A stretch of DNA of 64,000 nt from the NCBI GenBank assembly GCA_030549495.1, contig JAUIRK010000985.1:484027-548026 (forward strand), read 5' to 3'. A model generated the notes under the pieces. The model saw nothing but the letters and a program-made list of their open reading frames with translations. It was not told where the DNA came from and did no database searches. Shown here piece after piece: positions 45,615 to 59,300 of the stretch (within the stretch, counting starts at the first letter, position 1; each line of letters opens with the position of its first letter). The translations under genes and the position numbers were made by a program. Source of the DNA: Nectonema munidae. Its lineage: Eukaryota > Nematomorpha > Nectonematoida > Nectonematidae.

Positions 45615-48600
45615 CTCCTAAATTGTTACCATCGCAAAGATCATTGGTACCCCTAATAATTATTGATATCCTTCAGAAGGATCATTAGTAGACATAAAGA
45701 TTAATGTCACACGCAGATACGATAATTTACATAATGCATAAAAACGAATTAGCAAATCAGATTATCATCCAAATTAGTAGACAATATAAAATGAGAATAA
45801 TTTATCTTTTACTATATAAAATCTTAATCAAAAGTAGGAGGATGTGTTTATTTAAATTAAAAATAAATTTGTGTAAATCTAATAAAATCTAACTTTAATT
45901 TTTTATTTTAAAAATTAGGTAATAGAATTAGGAAAAAATAAATTTATAAACTAACTTAGTCTAAAGAAAAAACTATTATTAACACTTTACATATTTAAAA
46001 ATTATCTATAATGGTTATCCTTTATAGAAATCAAAATTTTAATACCATTAAAAACCTAGGCGTGAGTAGGGTTGGTTGGATTCTATAACTCAAGGTCTTG
46101 GGTTCGATCCGGCAACAAGCATGCTTTCCTCATAGTTCGATACAAGCGGCGCAATTGTGCCTTCTCGATGAAAATACCCTAGGTACCTTAAAAAATAAAA
46201 ACAATATTGTTTTATTAAAAAAATGAATTTGAAATAGTAACAAACAAACTAATTATCTTTGTTTAGAAGGGTAGGTATAAAATAAGTTGCAAAAGTAAAG
46301 CCTTGAGTTTTGAAAAGTGAAAATTTATCTTCTATTTTTATTAACTCGATGCCAATCATGTCCATGCGAGCAATCTATAAAATATTTCTAAAAATATATT
46401 TTAATTTTTCAAAAATTTTTAGTAAAATTTTTAATTTCTTTAAAATTAGAAAGTATATTTCATTCTCTTTTGTTTTTTACAATGTTCTTTATTCAAAATA
46501 TTAATTAAAATATATATTACTAGAAATTGTAAGTTCTCTTTCTTTGTTTTTCACAATGTTCTTTATTCAAAATATTAATTAAAATATATATTACTAGAAA
46601 TTGTAAGTTCTCTTGTATTTGATCATTACTGTGTGAAAGACAGTTTTCGGTGATTGAAACCTCATCAATTTCACCTTTGGGTTCAAACTATAAGGTTTGA
46701 ACTGGCATTTAGTGGCTACGGGTGGGCATAGGCAATTGAAAGACTTTTTCACCCCTTTGAAATCCTATTTTTTTTCTTTTGTTCTCCCCCTTGAAAGGCA
46801 TATTCATCCCTTTTAAATCCCTTTTTTTTCACCGCACCCTCTCTAAATGTGCCTACCTGTGTTCCAGTGCTCCATGTTTGTGCTTGTCTGTGTTTGAGTG
46901 CTTACTGTTTCTGTCGACCTGTGTTTGAGTGTTCCATGTTTGTGTCTGTCTTGGTTTGAGTGTTCCCTGTGTTAGGGTGCTCCCTGTTTCTGCCTTGTTG
47001 TATTTGAGTGCTCTCTATTTGTGGCTGCCTGTTTTATAAGTGCCCTTGTTTGTGCCTGAGGCTCCCTGTTTGTGGCTGCATGTTGTTTAAGTTCTCCCTA
47101 TTTGTGCCTGACTGTGTTTGGGTCCTCCATGTTTGTACCTTCCTCTATTCTTGCCTGAGTTTGAGTGTCCTATATTTGTGTCTGCTTGTGTTTGAGTGCT
47201 CCCTGTTTGTATCTGCTTGTGTTTGAGTGTTACCTGTTTGTCTCTGAATGTTGTTTAAAGGCTCCCTGGTTGTGTCTGCCTGTGTTTGAGTGCCCCATGT
47301 TTGTCCGTCTGTGTAATAGTACCCCATGTTTGTGACTGCCGCTGTTTGAGTGCCTCCTGTTTTTGGCTACTTGTGTTTGAGTGCTTCCTGTTTGTGCCTT
47401 CCTGTGTTTGAGTGCCCTCTGTTGGTACTTGCCTGTGTTAAAGTGCTCCCTGTTTGAGCCTGCCTGTGTTTGAGTGCTCCTTGTTTGTCTGTATTTGTTA
47501 TAGTACCCCATATTTGTGCCTGCCTCTGTTTGAGTGACTCCTGTTATAGCGTGCTTGTGTTTGAGTGCTCCTTGTTTGTATCTGCCTGTGTTATAGTGCC
47601 CCATGTTTAAGTGCATTCTATTTTTGCTGCTTGTGCCTTCCTGTGTTTGAATGCCCCTGTTGGTGCTTGTCTGTGTTAAAGTGTTCAATTTTTGTGCCTG
47701 TCTCTGTTTAAGTGCTCCCTGTTTGTGGCTATCTGTATTTAAGTCCAACTTTTTTGTGTCTGCGAGTGTTGGGTTCTCTCTGTTTGAGCCTGCCTGTGTT
47801 TGAGTGCTCCCTGTTTGAGCGTGGCTGTGTTTAAGTGATCCTTGTTTGTGTCTGCCTGTGTTATAGTACCCCATGTTTGTGCCTGCCTCTGTTTGAGTGC
47901 CTCTTGTTTTTGCCTGCATGTTGTTTACGTGCTCCCTCTTTGTGTCTACCTGTGTTTGAGTGCCCCATATTTGTGCCTGCCTGTGTTTGAGTAATTCTTG
48001 CCTATGCGTTCCTATGTTTCAGTGGCCCCTGTTAGTGCTTGCCTGTCTTAAAGTGCTCCCCTTTTGTGCCTGAATCTGTTTAAGTGCTCCCTGTTTGTGC
48101 TTGGATGTGTTTAAGTGTTCCCTGTTTGTGCCTGCCTGTGTTTAAATCCTCCCTGTTTGTGACTGCCTGTGTTTGAGTGCTCCTTGTTTGTTTCTGCATG
48201 TGTTATAGTGCCCCATGTTTGTGCCTGCCTCTGTTTGAGTGCCTTCTGTTTTTGCCTGCCTGATGTTAAGGTGCTCACTGTTTTTGTCTCCCTGTTTGAG
48301 CCTGCTTGTGTATTTGTGCCTGCCTGTGTTTGAGTGCCTCCTTTTTGTGCCTGGCTGTGTTTGAGCCATCCTTGTTTGTGCGTTCCTGTGTTTGAGTGGC
48401 CCCTGTTGGTGCTTATCTGTGTTAAAGTGCTCCCTTTTTATGCCTAAATCTGTTTAAGTGCTCCCTATTTGTGCTTGCGTATATAAGTGTTCCCTGTTTG
48501 TGTCTGCCTGTGTTTAAGTCCACCCTGTTTGTGCGTGCGTGTGTTGGTTTCTCTCTGTTTGAGCCTACATGTGTTTGAGTGCCCCCTGTTGGTGCTTGCC

Positions 48601-49201
48601 TGTGTTAAAGTGCTCCTTCTTTGAGCCTGTCTATGTTTGAGTGCTCCTTGTTTGTCTGTCTGTGTAATAGTACCCTATGTTTGTGACTTCCTCTTTTTGA
48701 GTGCTTCTTGTTTTTGCCTGCTTGTGTTTGAGTGCTTCCTGTATTTGAGTGCCCCCTGTTGGTGCTTGCCTGTGTTAAAGTGCTCCCTGTTTGAGCCTGT
48801 CTGTGTTTGAATGCTCCTTGTTTTTCTGCCTGTGTTATAGTACCTCATGTTTGTGCCTGCCTCTTTTTGAGTGCCTTTTGTTTTTACCTGTTTGTGCCTT
48901 CCTGTCTTTGAATGCCGCCTATTGGTGCTTGTCTGTGTTAAAGTGCTCCCTTTTTGTGCCTGTCCCTGTTTAAGTGCTCCTGTTTGTGCCTGCATGTTGT
49001 TTAAGTGCTCCCTGTTTGTGTTTGAGTGCTCCATATTTTTACCTGCCTGAATTTGAGTGTCCCATATTTGGGTCTGCTTGTGTTTTAGTGTTTAAATGCT
49101 CCCTGTTTGGGCTTGAATGTTGTTTAAGTGCTCCCTGTTTGTGCCTGCATGTTGTTTATGTGCTCCCTGTTTGTGATTGAGTGCCCATGTTTGTGCTACC
49201 T
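45615..49201 (+). repeat. Higher-order repeat unit 3 (3587 bp)
   Basis: Spacer 45615 to about 46845, then array. It lacks about 20 bp (TCCTCCCTGTTTTTAAG) near 48517 that unit 2 retains. Confidence 0.9.
46059..46186 (+). mobile_element. SINE copy in unit 3
   Basis: Appears identical to the unit 1 and 2 copies. Confidence 0.6.
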
Positions 49202-52200
49202 CTCCTAAATTGTTACCATCGCAAAGATCATTGGTACCCCTAATAATTATTGATATCCTTCAGAAGGATCATTAGTAGACATAAAGATCAATGTCACACG
49301 CAGATACGATAATTTACATAATGCATAAAAACGAATTAGCAAATCAGATTATCATCCAAATTAGTAGACAATATAAAATGAGAATAATTTATCTTTTACT
49401 ATATAAAATCTTAATCAAAAGTAGGAGGATGTGTTTATTTAAATTAAAAATAAATTTGTGTAAATCTAATAAAATCTAACTTTAATTTTTTATTTTAAAA
49501 ATTAGGTAATAGAATTAGGAAAAAATAAATTTATAAACTAACTTAGTCTAAAGAAAAAACTATTATTAACACTTTACATATTTAAAAATTATCTATAATG
49601 GTTATCCTTTATAGAAATCAAAATTTTAATACCATTAAAAACCTAGGCGTGAGTAGGGTTGGTTGGATTCTATAACTCAAGGTCTTGGGTTCGATCCGGC
49701 AACAAGCATGCTTTCCTCATAGTTCGATACAAGCGGCGCAATTGTGCCTTCTCGATGAAAATACCCTAGGTACCTTAAAAAATAAAAACAATATTGTTTT
49801 ATTAAAAAAATGAATTTGAAATAGTAACAAACAAACTAATTATCTTTGTTTAGAAGGGTAGGTATAAAATAAGTTGCAAAAGTAAAGCCTTGAGTTTTGA
49901 AAAGTGAAAATTTTTCTTCTATTTTTATTAACTCGATGGCAATCATGTCCATGCGAGCAATCTATAAAATATTTCTAAAAATATATTTTAATTTTTCAAA
50001 AATTTTTAGTAAAATTTTTAATTTCTTTAAAATTAGAAAGTATATTTCATTCTCTTTTGTTTTTTACAATGTTCTTTATTCAAAATATTAATTAAAATAT
50101 ATATTACTAGAAATTGTAAGTTCTCTTTCTTTGTTTTTCACAATGTTCTTTATTCAAAATATTAATTAAAATATATATTACTAGAAATTGTAAGTTCTCT
50201 TGTATTTGATCATTACTGTGTGAAAGACAGTTTTCGGTGATTGAAACCTCATCAATTTCACCTTTGGGTTCAAACTATAAGGTTTGAACTGGCATTTAGT
50301 GGCTACGGGTGGGCATAGGCAATTGAAAGACTTTTTCACCCCTTTGAAATCCTATTTTTTTTCTTTTGTTCTCCCCCCTTGAAAGGCATATTCATCCCTT
50401 TTAAATCCCTTTTTTTTCACCGCACCCTCTCTAAATGTGCCTACCTGTGTTCCAGTGCTCCATGTTTGTGCTTGTCTGTGTTTGAGTGCTTACTGTTTCT
50501 GTCGACCTGTGTTTGAGTGCTCCATGTTTGTGTCTGTCTTGGTTTGAGTGTTCCCTGTGTTAGGGTGCTCCCTGTTTCTGCCTTGTTGTATTTGAGTGCT
50601 CTCTATTTGTGGCTGCCTGTTTTATAAGTGCCCTTGTTTGTGCCTGAGGCTCCCTGTTTGTGGCTGCATGTTGTTTAAGTTCTCCCTATTTGTGCCTGAC
50701 TGTGTTTGGGTCCTCCATGTTTGTACCTTCCTCTATTCTTGCCTGAGTTTGAGTGTCCTATATTTGTGTCTGCTTGTGTTTGAGTGCTCCCTGTTTGTAT
50801 CTGCTTGTGTTTGAGTGTTACCTGTTTGTCTCTGAATGTTGTTTAAAGGCTCCCTGGTTGTGTCTGCCTGTGTTTGAGTGCCCCATGTTTGTCCGTCTGT
50901 GTAATAGTACCCCATGTTTGTGACTGCCGCTGTTTGAGTGCCTCCTGTTTTTGGCTACTTGTGTTTGAGTGCTTCCTGTTTGTGCCTTCCTGTGTTTGAG
51001 TGCCCTCTGTTGGTACTTGCCTGTGTTAAAGTGCTCCCTGTTTGAGCCTGCCTGTGTTTGAGTGCTCCTTGTTTGTCTGTATTTGTTATAGTACCCCATA
51101 TTTGTGCCTGCCTCTGTTTGAGTGACTCCTGTTATAGCGTGCTTGTGTTTGAGTGCTCCTTGTTTGTATCTGCCTGTGTTATAGTGCCCCATGTTTAAGT
51201 GCATTCTATTTTTGCTGCTTGTGCCTTCCTGTGTTTGAATGCACCTGTTGGTGCTTGTCTGTGTTAAAGTGTTCAATTTTTGTGCCTGTCTCTGTTTAAG
51301 TGCTCCCTGTTTGTGGCTATCTGTATTTAAGTCCAACTTTTTTGTGTCTGCGAGTGTTGGGTTCTCTCTGTTTGAGCCTGCCTGTGTTTGAGTGCTCCCT
51401 GTTTGAGCGTGGCTGTGTTTAAGTGATCCTTGTTTGTGTCTGCCTGTGTTATAGTACCCCATGTTTGTGCCTGCCTCTGTTTGAGTGCCTCTTGTTTTTG
51501 CCTGCATGTTGTTTACGTGCTCCCTCTTTGTGTCTACCTGTGTTTGAGTGCCCCATATTTGTGCCTGCCTGTGTTTGAGTAATTCTTGCCTATGCGTTCC
51601 TATGTTTCAGTGGCCCCTGTTAGTGCTTGCCTGTCTTAAAGTGCTCCCCTTTTGTGCCTGAATCTGTTTAAGTGCTCCCTGTTTGTGCTTGGATGTGTTT
51701 AAGTGTTCCCTGTTTGTGCCTGCCTGTGTTTAAATCCTCCCTGTTTGTGACTGCCTGTGTTTGAGTGATCCTTGTTTGTTTCTGCATGTGTTATAGTGCC
51801 CCATGTTTGTGCCTGCCTCTGTTTGAGTGCCTTCTGTTTTTGCCTGCCTGATGTTAAGGTGCTCACTGTTTTTGTCTCCCTGTTTGAGCCTGCTTGTGTA
51901 TTTGTGCCTGCCTGTGTTTGAGTGCCTCCTTTTTGTGCCTGGCTGTGTTTGAGCCATCCTTGTTTGTGCGTTCCTGTGTTTGAGTGGCCCCTGTTGGTGC
52001 TTATCTGTGTTAAAGTGCTCCCTTTTTATGCCTAAATCTGTTTAAGTGCTCCCTATTTGTGCTTGCGTATATAAGTGTTCCCTGTTTGTGTCTGCCTGTG
52101 TTTAAGTCCACCCTGTTTGTGCGTGCGTGTGTTGGGTTCTCTCTGTTTGAGCCTACATGTGTTTGAGTGCCCCCTGTTGGTGCTTGCCTGTGTTAAAGTG

Positions 52201-52789
52201 CTCCTTCTTTGAGCCTGTCTATGTTTGAGTGCTCCTTGTTTGTCTGTCTGTGTAATAGTACCCTATGTTTGTGACTTCCTCTTTTTGAGTGCTTCTTGTT
52301 TTTGCCTGCTTGTGTTTGAGTGCTTCCTGTATTTGAGTACCCCCTGTTGGTGCTTGCCTGTGTTAAAGTGCTCCCTGTTTGAGCCTGTCTGTGTTTGAAT
52401 GCTCCTTGTTTTTCTGCCTGTGTTATAGTACCTCATGTTTGTGCCTGCCTCTTTTTGAGTGCCTTTTGTTTTTACCTGTTTGTGCCTTCCTGTCTTTGAA
52501 TGCCGCCTATTGGTGCTTGTCTGTGTTAAAGTGCTCCCTTTTTGTGCCTGTCCCTGTTTAAGTGCTCCTGTTTGTGCCTGCATGTTGTTTAAGTGCTCCC
52601 TGTTTGTGTTTGAGTGCTCCATATTTTTACCTGCCTGAATTTGAGTGTCCCATATTTGGGTCTGCTTGTGTTTTAGTGTTTAAATGCTCCCTGTTTGGGC
52701 TTGAATGTTGTTTAAGTGCTCCCTGTTTGTGCCTGCATGTTGTTTATGTGCTCCCTGTTTGTGATTGAGTGCCCATGTTTGTGCTACCT
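49202..52789 (+). repeat. Higher-order repeat unit 4 (3588 bp)
   Basis: Spacer 49202 to about 50432, then array. It shares the short deletion near 52107 with unit 3 and a TTTTAG variant near 49083 with the end of unit 4 (52673), so these segments are close relatives. Confidence 0.9.
49647..49774 (+). mobile_element. SINE copy in unit 4
   Basis: Appears identical to the other unit copies. Confidence 0.6.
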
Positions 52790-55700
52790 CTCCTAAATTG
52801 TTACCATCGCAAAGATCATTGGTACCCCTAATAATTATTGATATCCTTCAGAAGGATCATTAGTAGACATAAAGATCAATGTCACACGCAGATACGATAA
52901 TTTACATAATGCATAAAAACGAATTAGCAAATCAGATTATCATCCAAATTAGTAGACAATATAAAATGAGAATAATTTATCTTTTACTATATAAAATCTT
53001 AATCAAAAGTAGGAGGATGTGTTTATTTAAATTAAAAATAAATTTGAAATTTGTAAATCTAATAAAATCTAACTTTAATTTTTTATTTTAAAAATTAGGT
53101 AATAGAATTAGGAAAAAATAAATTTATAAACTAACTTAGTCTAAAGAAAAAACTATTATTAACACTTTACATATTTAAAAATTATCTATAATGGTTATCC
53201 TTTATAGAAATCAAAATTTTAATACCATTAAAAACCTAGGCGTGAGTAGGGTTGGTTGGATTCTATAACTCAAGGTCTTGGGTTCGATCCGGCAACAAGC
53301 ATGCTTTCCTCATAGTTCGATACAAGCGGCGCAATTGTGCCTTCTCGATGAAAATACCCTAGGTACCTTAAAAAATAAAAACAATATTGTTTTATTAAAA
53401 AAATGAATTTGAAATAGTAACAAACAAACTAATTATCTTTGTTTAGAAGGGTAGGTATAAAATAAGTTGCAAAAGTAAAGCCTTGAGTTTTGAAAAGTGA
53501 AAATTTATCTTCTATTTTTATTAACTCGATGCCAATCATGTCCATGCGAGCAATCTATAAAATATTTCTAAAAATATATTTTAATTTTTCAAAAATTTTT
53601 AGTAAAATTTTTAATTTCTTTAAAATTAGAAAGTATATTTCATTCTCTTTTGTTTTTTACAATGTTCTTTATTCAAAATATTAATTAAAATATATATTAC
53701 TAGAAATTGTAAGTTCTCTTTCTTTGTTTTTCACAATGTTCTTTATTCAAAATATTAATTAAAATATATATTACTAGAAATTGTAAGTTCTCTTGTATTT
53801 GATCATTACTGTGTGAAAGACAGTTTTCGGTGATTGAAACCTCATCAATTTCACCTTTGGGTTCAAACTATAAGGTTTGAACTGGCATTTAGTGGCTACG
53901 GGTGGGCATAGGCAATTGAAAGACTTTTTCACCCCTTTGAAATCCTATTTTTTTTCTTTTGTTCTCCCCCTTGAAAGGCATATTCATCCCTTTTAAATCC
54001 CTTTTTTTCACCGCACCCTCTCTAAATGTGCCTACCTGTGTTCCAGTGCTCCATGTTTGTGCTTGTCTGTGTTTGAGTGCTTACTGTTTCTGTCGACCTG
54101 TGTTTGAGTGCTCCATGTTTGTGTCTGTCTTGGTTTGAGTGTTCCCTGTGTTAGGGTGCTCCCTGTTTCTGCCTTGTTGTATTTGAGTGCTCTCTATTTG
54201 TGGCTGCCTGTTTTATAAGTGCCCTTGTTTGTGCCTGAGGCTCCCTGTTTGTGGCTGCATGTTGTTTAAGTTCTCCCTATTTGTGCCTGACTGTGTTTGG
54301 GTCCTCCATGTTTGTACCTTCCTCTATTCTTGCCTGAGTTTGAGTGTCCTATATTTGTGTCTGCTTGTGTTTGAGTGCTCCCTGTTTGTATCTGCTTGTG
54401 TTTGAGTGTTACCTGTTTGTCTCTGAATGTTGTTTAAAGGCTCCCTGGTTGTGTCTGCCTGTGTTTGAGTGCCCCATGTTTGTCCGTCTGTGTAATAGTA
54501 CCCCATGTTTGTGACTGCCGCTGTTTGAGTGCCTCCTGTTTTTGGCTACTTGTGTTTGAGTGCTTCCTGTTTGTGCCTTCCTGTGTTTGAGTGCCCTCTG
54601 TTGGTACTTGCCTGTGTTAAAGTGCTCCCTGTTTGAGCCTGCCTGTGTTTGAGTGCTCCTTGTTTGTCTGTATTTGTTATAGTACCCCATATTTGTGCCT
54701 GCCTCTGTTTGAGTGACTCCTGTTATAGCGTGCTTGTGTTTGAGTGCTCCTTGTTTGTATCTGCCTGTGTTATAGTGCCCCATGTTTAAGTGCATTCTAT
54801 TTTTGCTGCTTGTGCCTTCCTGTGTTTGAATGCCCCTGTTGGTGCTTGTCTGTGTTAAAGTGTTCAATTTTTGTGCCTGTCTCTGTTTAAGTGCTCCCTG
54901 TTTGTGGCTATCTGTATTTAAGTCCAACTTTTTTGTGTCTGCGAGTGTTGGGTTCTCTCTGTTTGAGCCTGCCTGTGTTTGAGTGCTCCCTGTTTGAGCG
55001 TGGCTGTGTTTAAGTGATCCTTGTTTGTGTCTGCCTGTGTTATAGTACCCCATGTTTGTGCCTGCCTCTGTTTGAGTGCCTCTTGTTTTTGCCTGCATGT
55101 TGTTTACGTGCTCCCTCTTTGTGTCTACCTGTGTTTGAGTGCCCCATATTTGTGCCTGCCTGTGTTTGAGTAATTCTTGCCTATGCGTTCCTATGTTTCA
55201 GTGGCCCCTGTTAGTGCTTGCCTGTCTTAAAGTGCTCCCCTTTTGTGCCTGAATCTGTTTAAGTGCTCCCTGTTTGTGCTTGGATGTGTTTAAGTGTTCC
55301 CTGTTTGTGCCTGCCTGTGTTTAAATCCTCCCTGTTTGTGACTGCCTGTGTTTGAGTGCTCCTTGTTTGTGTCTGCATGTGTTATAGTGCCCCATGTTTG
55401 TGCCTGCCTCTGTTTGAGTGCCTTCTGTTTTTGCCTGCCTGATGTTAAGGTGCTCACTGTTTGAGCCTGCTTGTGTATTTGTGCCTGCCTGTGTTTGAGT
55501 GCCTCCTTTTTGTGCCTGGCTGTGTTTGAGCCATCCTTGTTTGTGCGTTCCTGTGTTTGAGTGGCCCCTGTTGGTGCTTATCTGTGTTAAAGTGCTCCCT
55601 TTTTATGCCTAAATCTGTTTAAGTGCTCCCTATTTGTGCTTGCGTATATAAGTGTTCCCTGTTTGTGTCTGCCTGTGTTTAAGTCCTCCCTGTTTTTAAG

Positions 55701-56382
55701 TCCACCCTGTTTGTGCGTGCGTGTGTTGGGTTCTCTCTGTTTGAGCCTACATGTGTTTGAGTGCCCCCTGTTGGTGCTTGCCTGTGTTAAAGTGCTCCTT
55801 CTTTGAGCCTGTCTATGTTTGAGTGCTCCTTGTTTGTCTGTCTGTGTAATAGTACCCTATGTTTGTGACTTCCTCTTTTTGAGTGCTTCTTGTTTTTGCC
55901 TGCTTGTGTTTGAGTGCTTCCTGTATTTGAGTGCCCCCTGTTGGTGCTTGCCTGTGTTAAAGTGCTCCCTGTTTGAGCCTGTCTGTGTTTGAATGCTCCT
56001 TGTTTTTCTGCCTGTGTTATAGTACCTCATGTTTGTGCCTGCCTCTTTTTGAGTGCCTTTTGTTTTTACCTGTTTGTGCCTTCCTGTCTTTGAATGCCGC
56101 CTATTGGTGCTTGTCTGTGTTAAAGTGCTCCCTTTTTGTGCCTGTCCCTGTTTAAGTGCTCCTGTTTGTGCCTGCATGTTGTTTAAGTGCTCCCTGTTTG
56201 TGTTTGAGTGCTCATATTTTTACCTGCCTGAATTTGAGTGTCCCATATTTGGGTCTGCTTGTGTTTGAGTGTTTAAATGCTCCCTGTTTGTGCCTGAATG
56301 TTGTTTAAGTGCTCCCTGTTTGTGCCTGCATGTTGTTTATGTGCTCCCTGTTTGTGATTGAGTGCCCATATTTGTGCTACCT
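52790..56382 (+). repeat. Higher-order repeat unit 5 (3593 bp)
   Basis: Spacer 52790 to about 54023, with a small AAATTT insertion near 53045, then array. It lacks a TTTTGTCTCCCTG stretch near 55460. Confidence 0.9.
53239..53366 (+). mobile_element. SINE copy in unit 5
   Basis: Appears identical to the other unit copies. Confidence 0.6.
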
Positions 56383-59300
56383 CTCCTAAATTGTTACCAT
56401 CGCAAAGATCATTGGTACCCCTAATAATTATTGATATCCTTCAGAAGGATCATTAGTAGACATAAAGATCAATGTCACACGCAGATACGATAATTTACAT
56501 AATGCATAAAAACGAATTAGCAAATCAGATTATCATCCAAATTAGTAGCCAATATAAAATAAAATGAGAATAATTTATCTTTTACTATATAAAATCTTAA
56601 TCAAAAGTAGGAGGATGTGTTTATTTAAATTAAAAATAAATTTGTGTAAATCTAATAAAATCTAACTTTAATTTTTTATTTTAAAAATTAGGTAATAGAA
56701 TTAGGAAAAAATAAATTTATAAACTAACTTAGTCTAAAGAAAAAACTATTATTAACACTTTACATATTTAAAAATTATCTATAATGGTTATCCTTTATAA
56801 AAATCAAAATTTTAATACCATTAAAAACCTAGGCGTGAGTAGGGTTGGTTAGATTCTATAACTCAAGGTCTTGGGTTCGATCCGGCAACAAGCCTGCTTT
56901 CCTCATAGTTCGATACAAGCGGCGCAATTGTGCCTTCTCGATGAAAATACCCTAGGTACCTTAAAAAATAAAAACAATATTGTTTTATTAAAAAAATGAA
57001 TTTGAAATAGTAACAAACAAACTAATTATCTTTGTTTAGAAGAGTAGGTATAAAATAAGTTGCAAAAGTAAAGCCTTGAGTTTTGAAAAGTGAAAATTTA
57101 TCTTCTATTTTTATTAACTCGATGCCAATCATGTCCATGCGAGCAATCTATAAAATATTTCTAAAAATATATTTTAATTTTTCAAAAATTTTTAGTAAAA
57201 TTTTTAATTTCTTTAAAATTAGAAAGTATATTTCATTCTCTTTTGTTTTTTACAATGTTCTTTATTCAAAATATTAATTAAAATATATATTACTAGAAAT
57301 TGTAAGTTCTCTTTCTTTGTTTTTCACAATGTTCTTTATTCAAAATATTAATTAAAATATATATTACTAGAAATTGTAAGTTCTCTTGTATTTGATCATT
57401 ACTGTGTGAAAGACAGTTTTCGGTGATTGAAACCTCATCAATTTCACCTTTGGGTTCAAACTATAAGGTTTGAACTGGCATTTAGTGGCTACGGGTGGGC
57501 ATAGACAATTGAAAGACTTTTTTACCCCTTTGAAATCCTATTTTTTTTCTTTTGTTCTCCCCCTTGAAAGGCATATTCATCCCTTTTAAATCCCTTTTTT
57601 TTCACCGCACCCTCTCTAAATGTGCCTACCTGTGTTCCAGTGCTCCATGTTTGTGCTTGTCTGTGTTTGAGTGCTTACTGTTTCTGTCGACCTGTGTTTG
57701 AGTGCTCCATGTTTGTGTCTGTCTTGGTTTGAGTGTTCCCTGTGTTAGGGTGCTCCCTGTTTCTGCCTTGTTGTATTTGAGTGCTCTCTATTTGTGGCTG
57801 CCTGTTTTATAAGTGCCCTTGTTTGTGCCTGAGGCTCCCTGTTTGTGGCTGCATGTTGTTTAAGTTCTCCCTATTTGTGCCTGACTGTGTTTGGGTCCTC
57901 CATGTTTGTACCTTCCTCTATTCTTGCCTGAGTTTGAGTGTCCTATATTTGTGTCTGCTTGTGTTTGAGTGCTCCCTGTTTGTATCTGCTTGTGTTTGAG
58001 TGTTACCTGTTTGTCTCTGAATGTTGTTTAAGGGCTCCCTGGTTGTGTCTGCCTGTGTTTGAGTGCCCCATGTTTGTCCGTCTGTGTAATAGTACCCCAT
58101 GTTTGTGACTGCCGCTGTTTGAGTGCCTCCTGTTTTGGCTACTTGTGTTTGAGTGCTTCCTGTTTGTGCCTTTCTGTGTTTGAGTGCCCTCTGTTGGTAC
58201 TTGCCTGTGTTAAAGTGCTCCCTGTTTGAGCCTGCCTGTGTTTGAGTGCTCCTTGTTTGTCTGTATTTGTTATAGTACCCCATATTTGTGCCTGCCTCTG
58301 TTTGAGTGACTCCTGTTTTAGCGTGCTTGTGTTTGAGTGCTCCTTGTTTGTATCTGCCTGTGTTATAGTGCCCCATGTTTAAGTGCATTCTATTTTTGCT
58401 GCTTGTGCCTTCCTGTGTTTGAATGCCCCTGTTGGTGCTTGTCTGTGTTAAAGTGTTCAATTTTTGTGCCTGTCTCTGTTTAAGTGCTCCCTGTTTGAGC
58501 GTGGCTGTGTTTAAGTGATCCTTGTTTGTGTCTGCCTGTGTTATAGTACCCCATATTTGTGCCTGCCTCTGTTTGAGTACCTCTTGTTTTTGCCTGCATG
58601 TTGTTTACGTGCTCCCTCTTTGTGTCTAACTGTGTTTGAGTGCCCCATATTTGTGCCTGCCTGTGTTTGAGTGCCTCCTGTATGTGCCTGCCTGTGTTTG
58701 AGTAATTCTTGCCTATGCGTTCCTATGTTTGAGTGGCTCCTGTTAGTGCTTGCCTGTCTTAAAGTGCTCCCCTTTTGTGCCTGAATCTGTTTAAGTGCTC
58801 CCTGTTTGTACTTGGATGTGTTTAAGTGTTCCCTGTTTGTGCCTGCCTGTGTTTAAGTCCTCCCTGTTTGTGACTGCCTGTGTTTGAGTGCTCCTTGTTT
58901 GTGTCTGCATGTGTTATAGTGCCCCATGTTTGTGCCTGCCTCTGTTTGAGTGCCTTCTGTTTTTGCCTGCCTGATGTTAAGGTGCTCACTGTTTTTGTCT
59001 CCCTGTGTTTGAGTGCTCCCTGTTTGAGCCTGCTTGTGTATTTGTGCCATATATTTGTGCCTGCCTGTGTTTGAGTGCCTCCTTTTTGTGCCTGGCTGTG
59101 TTTGAGCCATCCTTGTTTGTGCGTTCCTGTGTTTGAGTGGCCCCTGTTGGTGCTTATCTGTGTTAAAGTGCTCCCTTTTTATGCCTAAATCTGTTTAAGT
59201 GCTCCCTATTTGTGCTTGCGTATATAAGTGTTCCCTGTTTGTGCCTGCCTGTGTTTAAGTCCTCCCTGTTTGTGCCTGCCTGTTTTTAAGTCCACCCTGT

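Noticed and set aside
38535-57277. Two small frames (starting MSHADTIIY and MKSENLSSIF) repeated in unit spacers
   Set aside because: Copies are conserved only because the units are recent duplicates. One is disrupted in unit 6 and they are absent or altered in copy 0; composition is that of AT-rich spacer.
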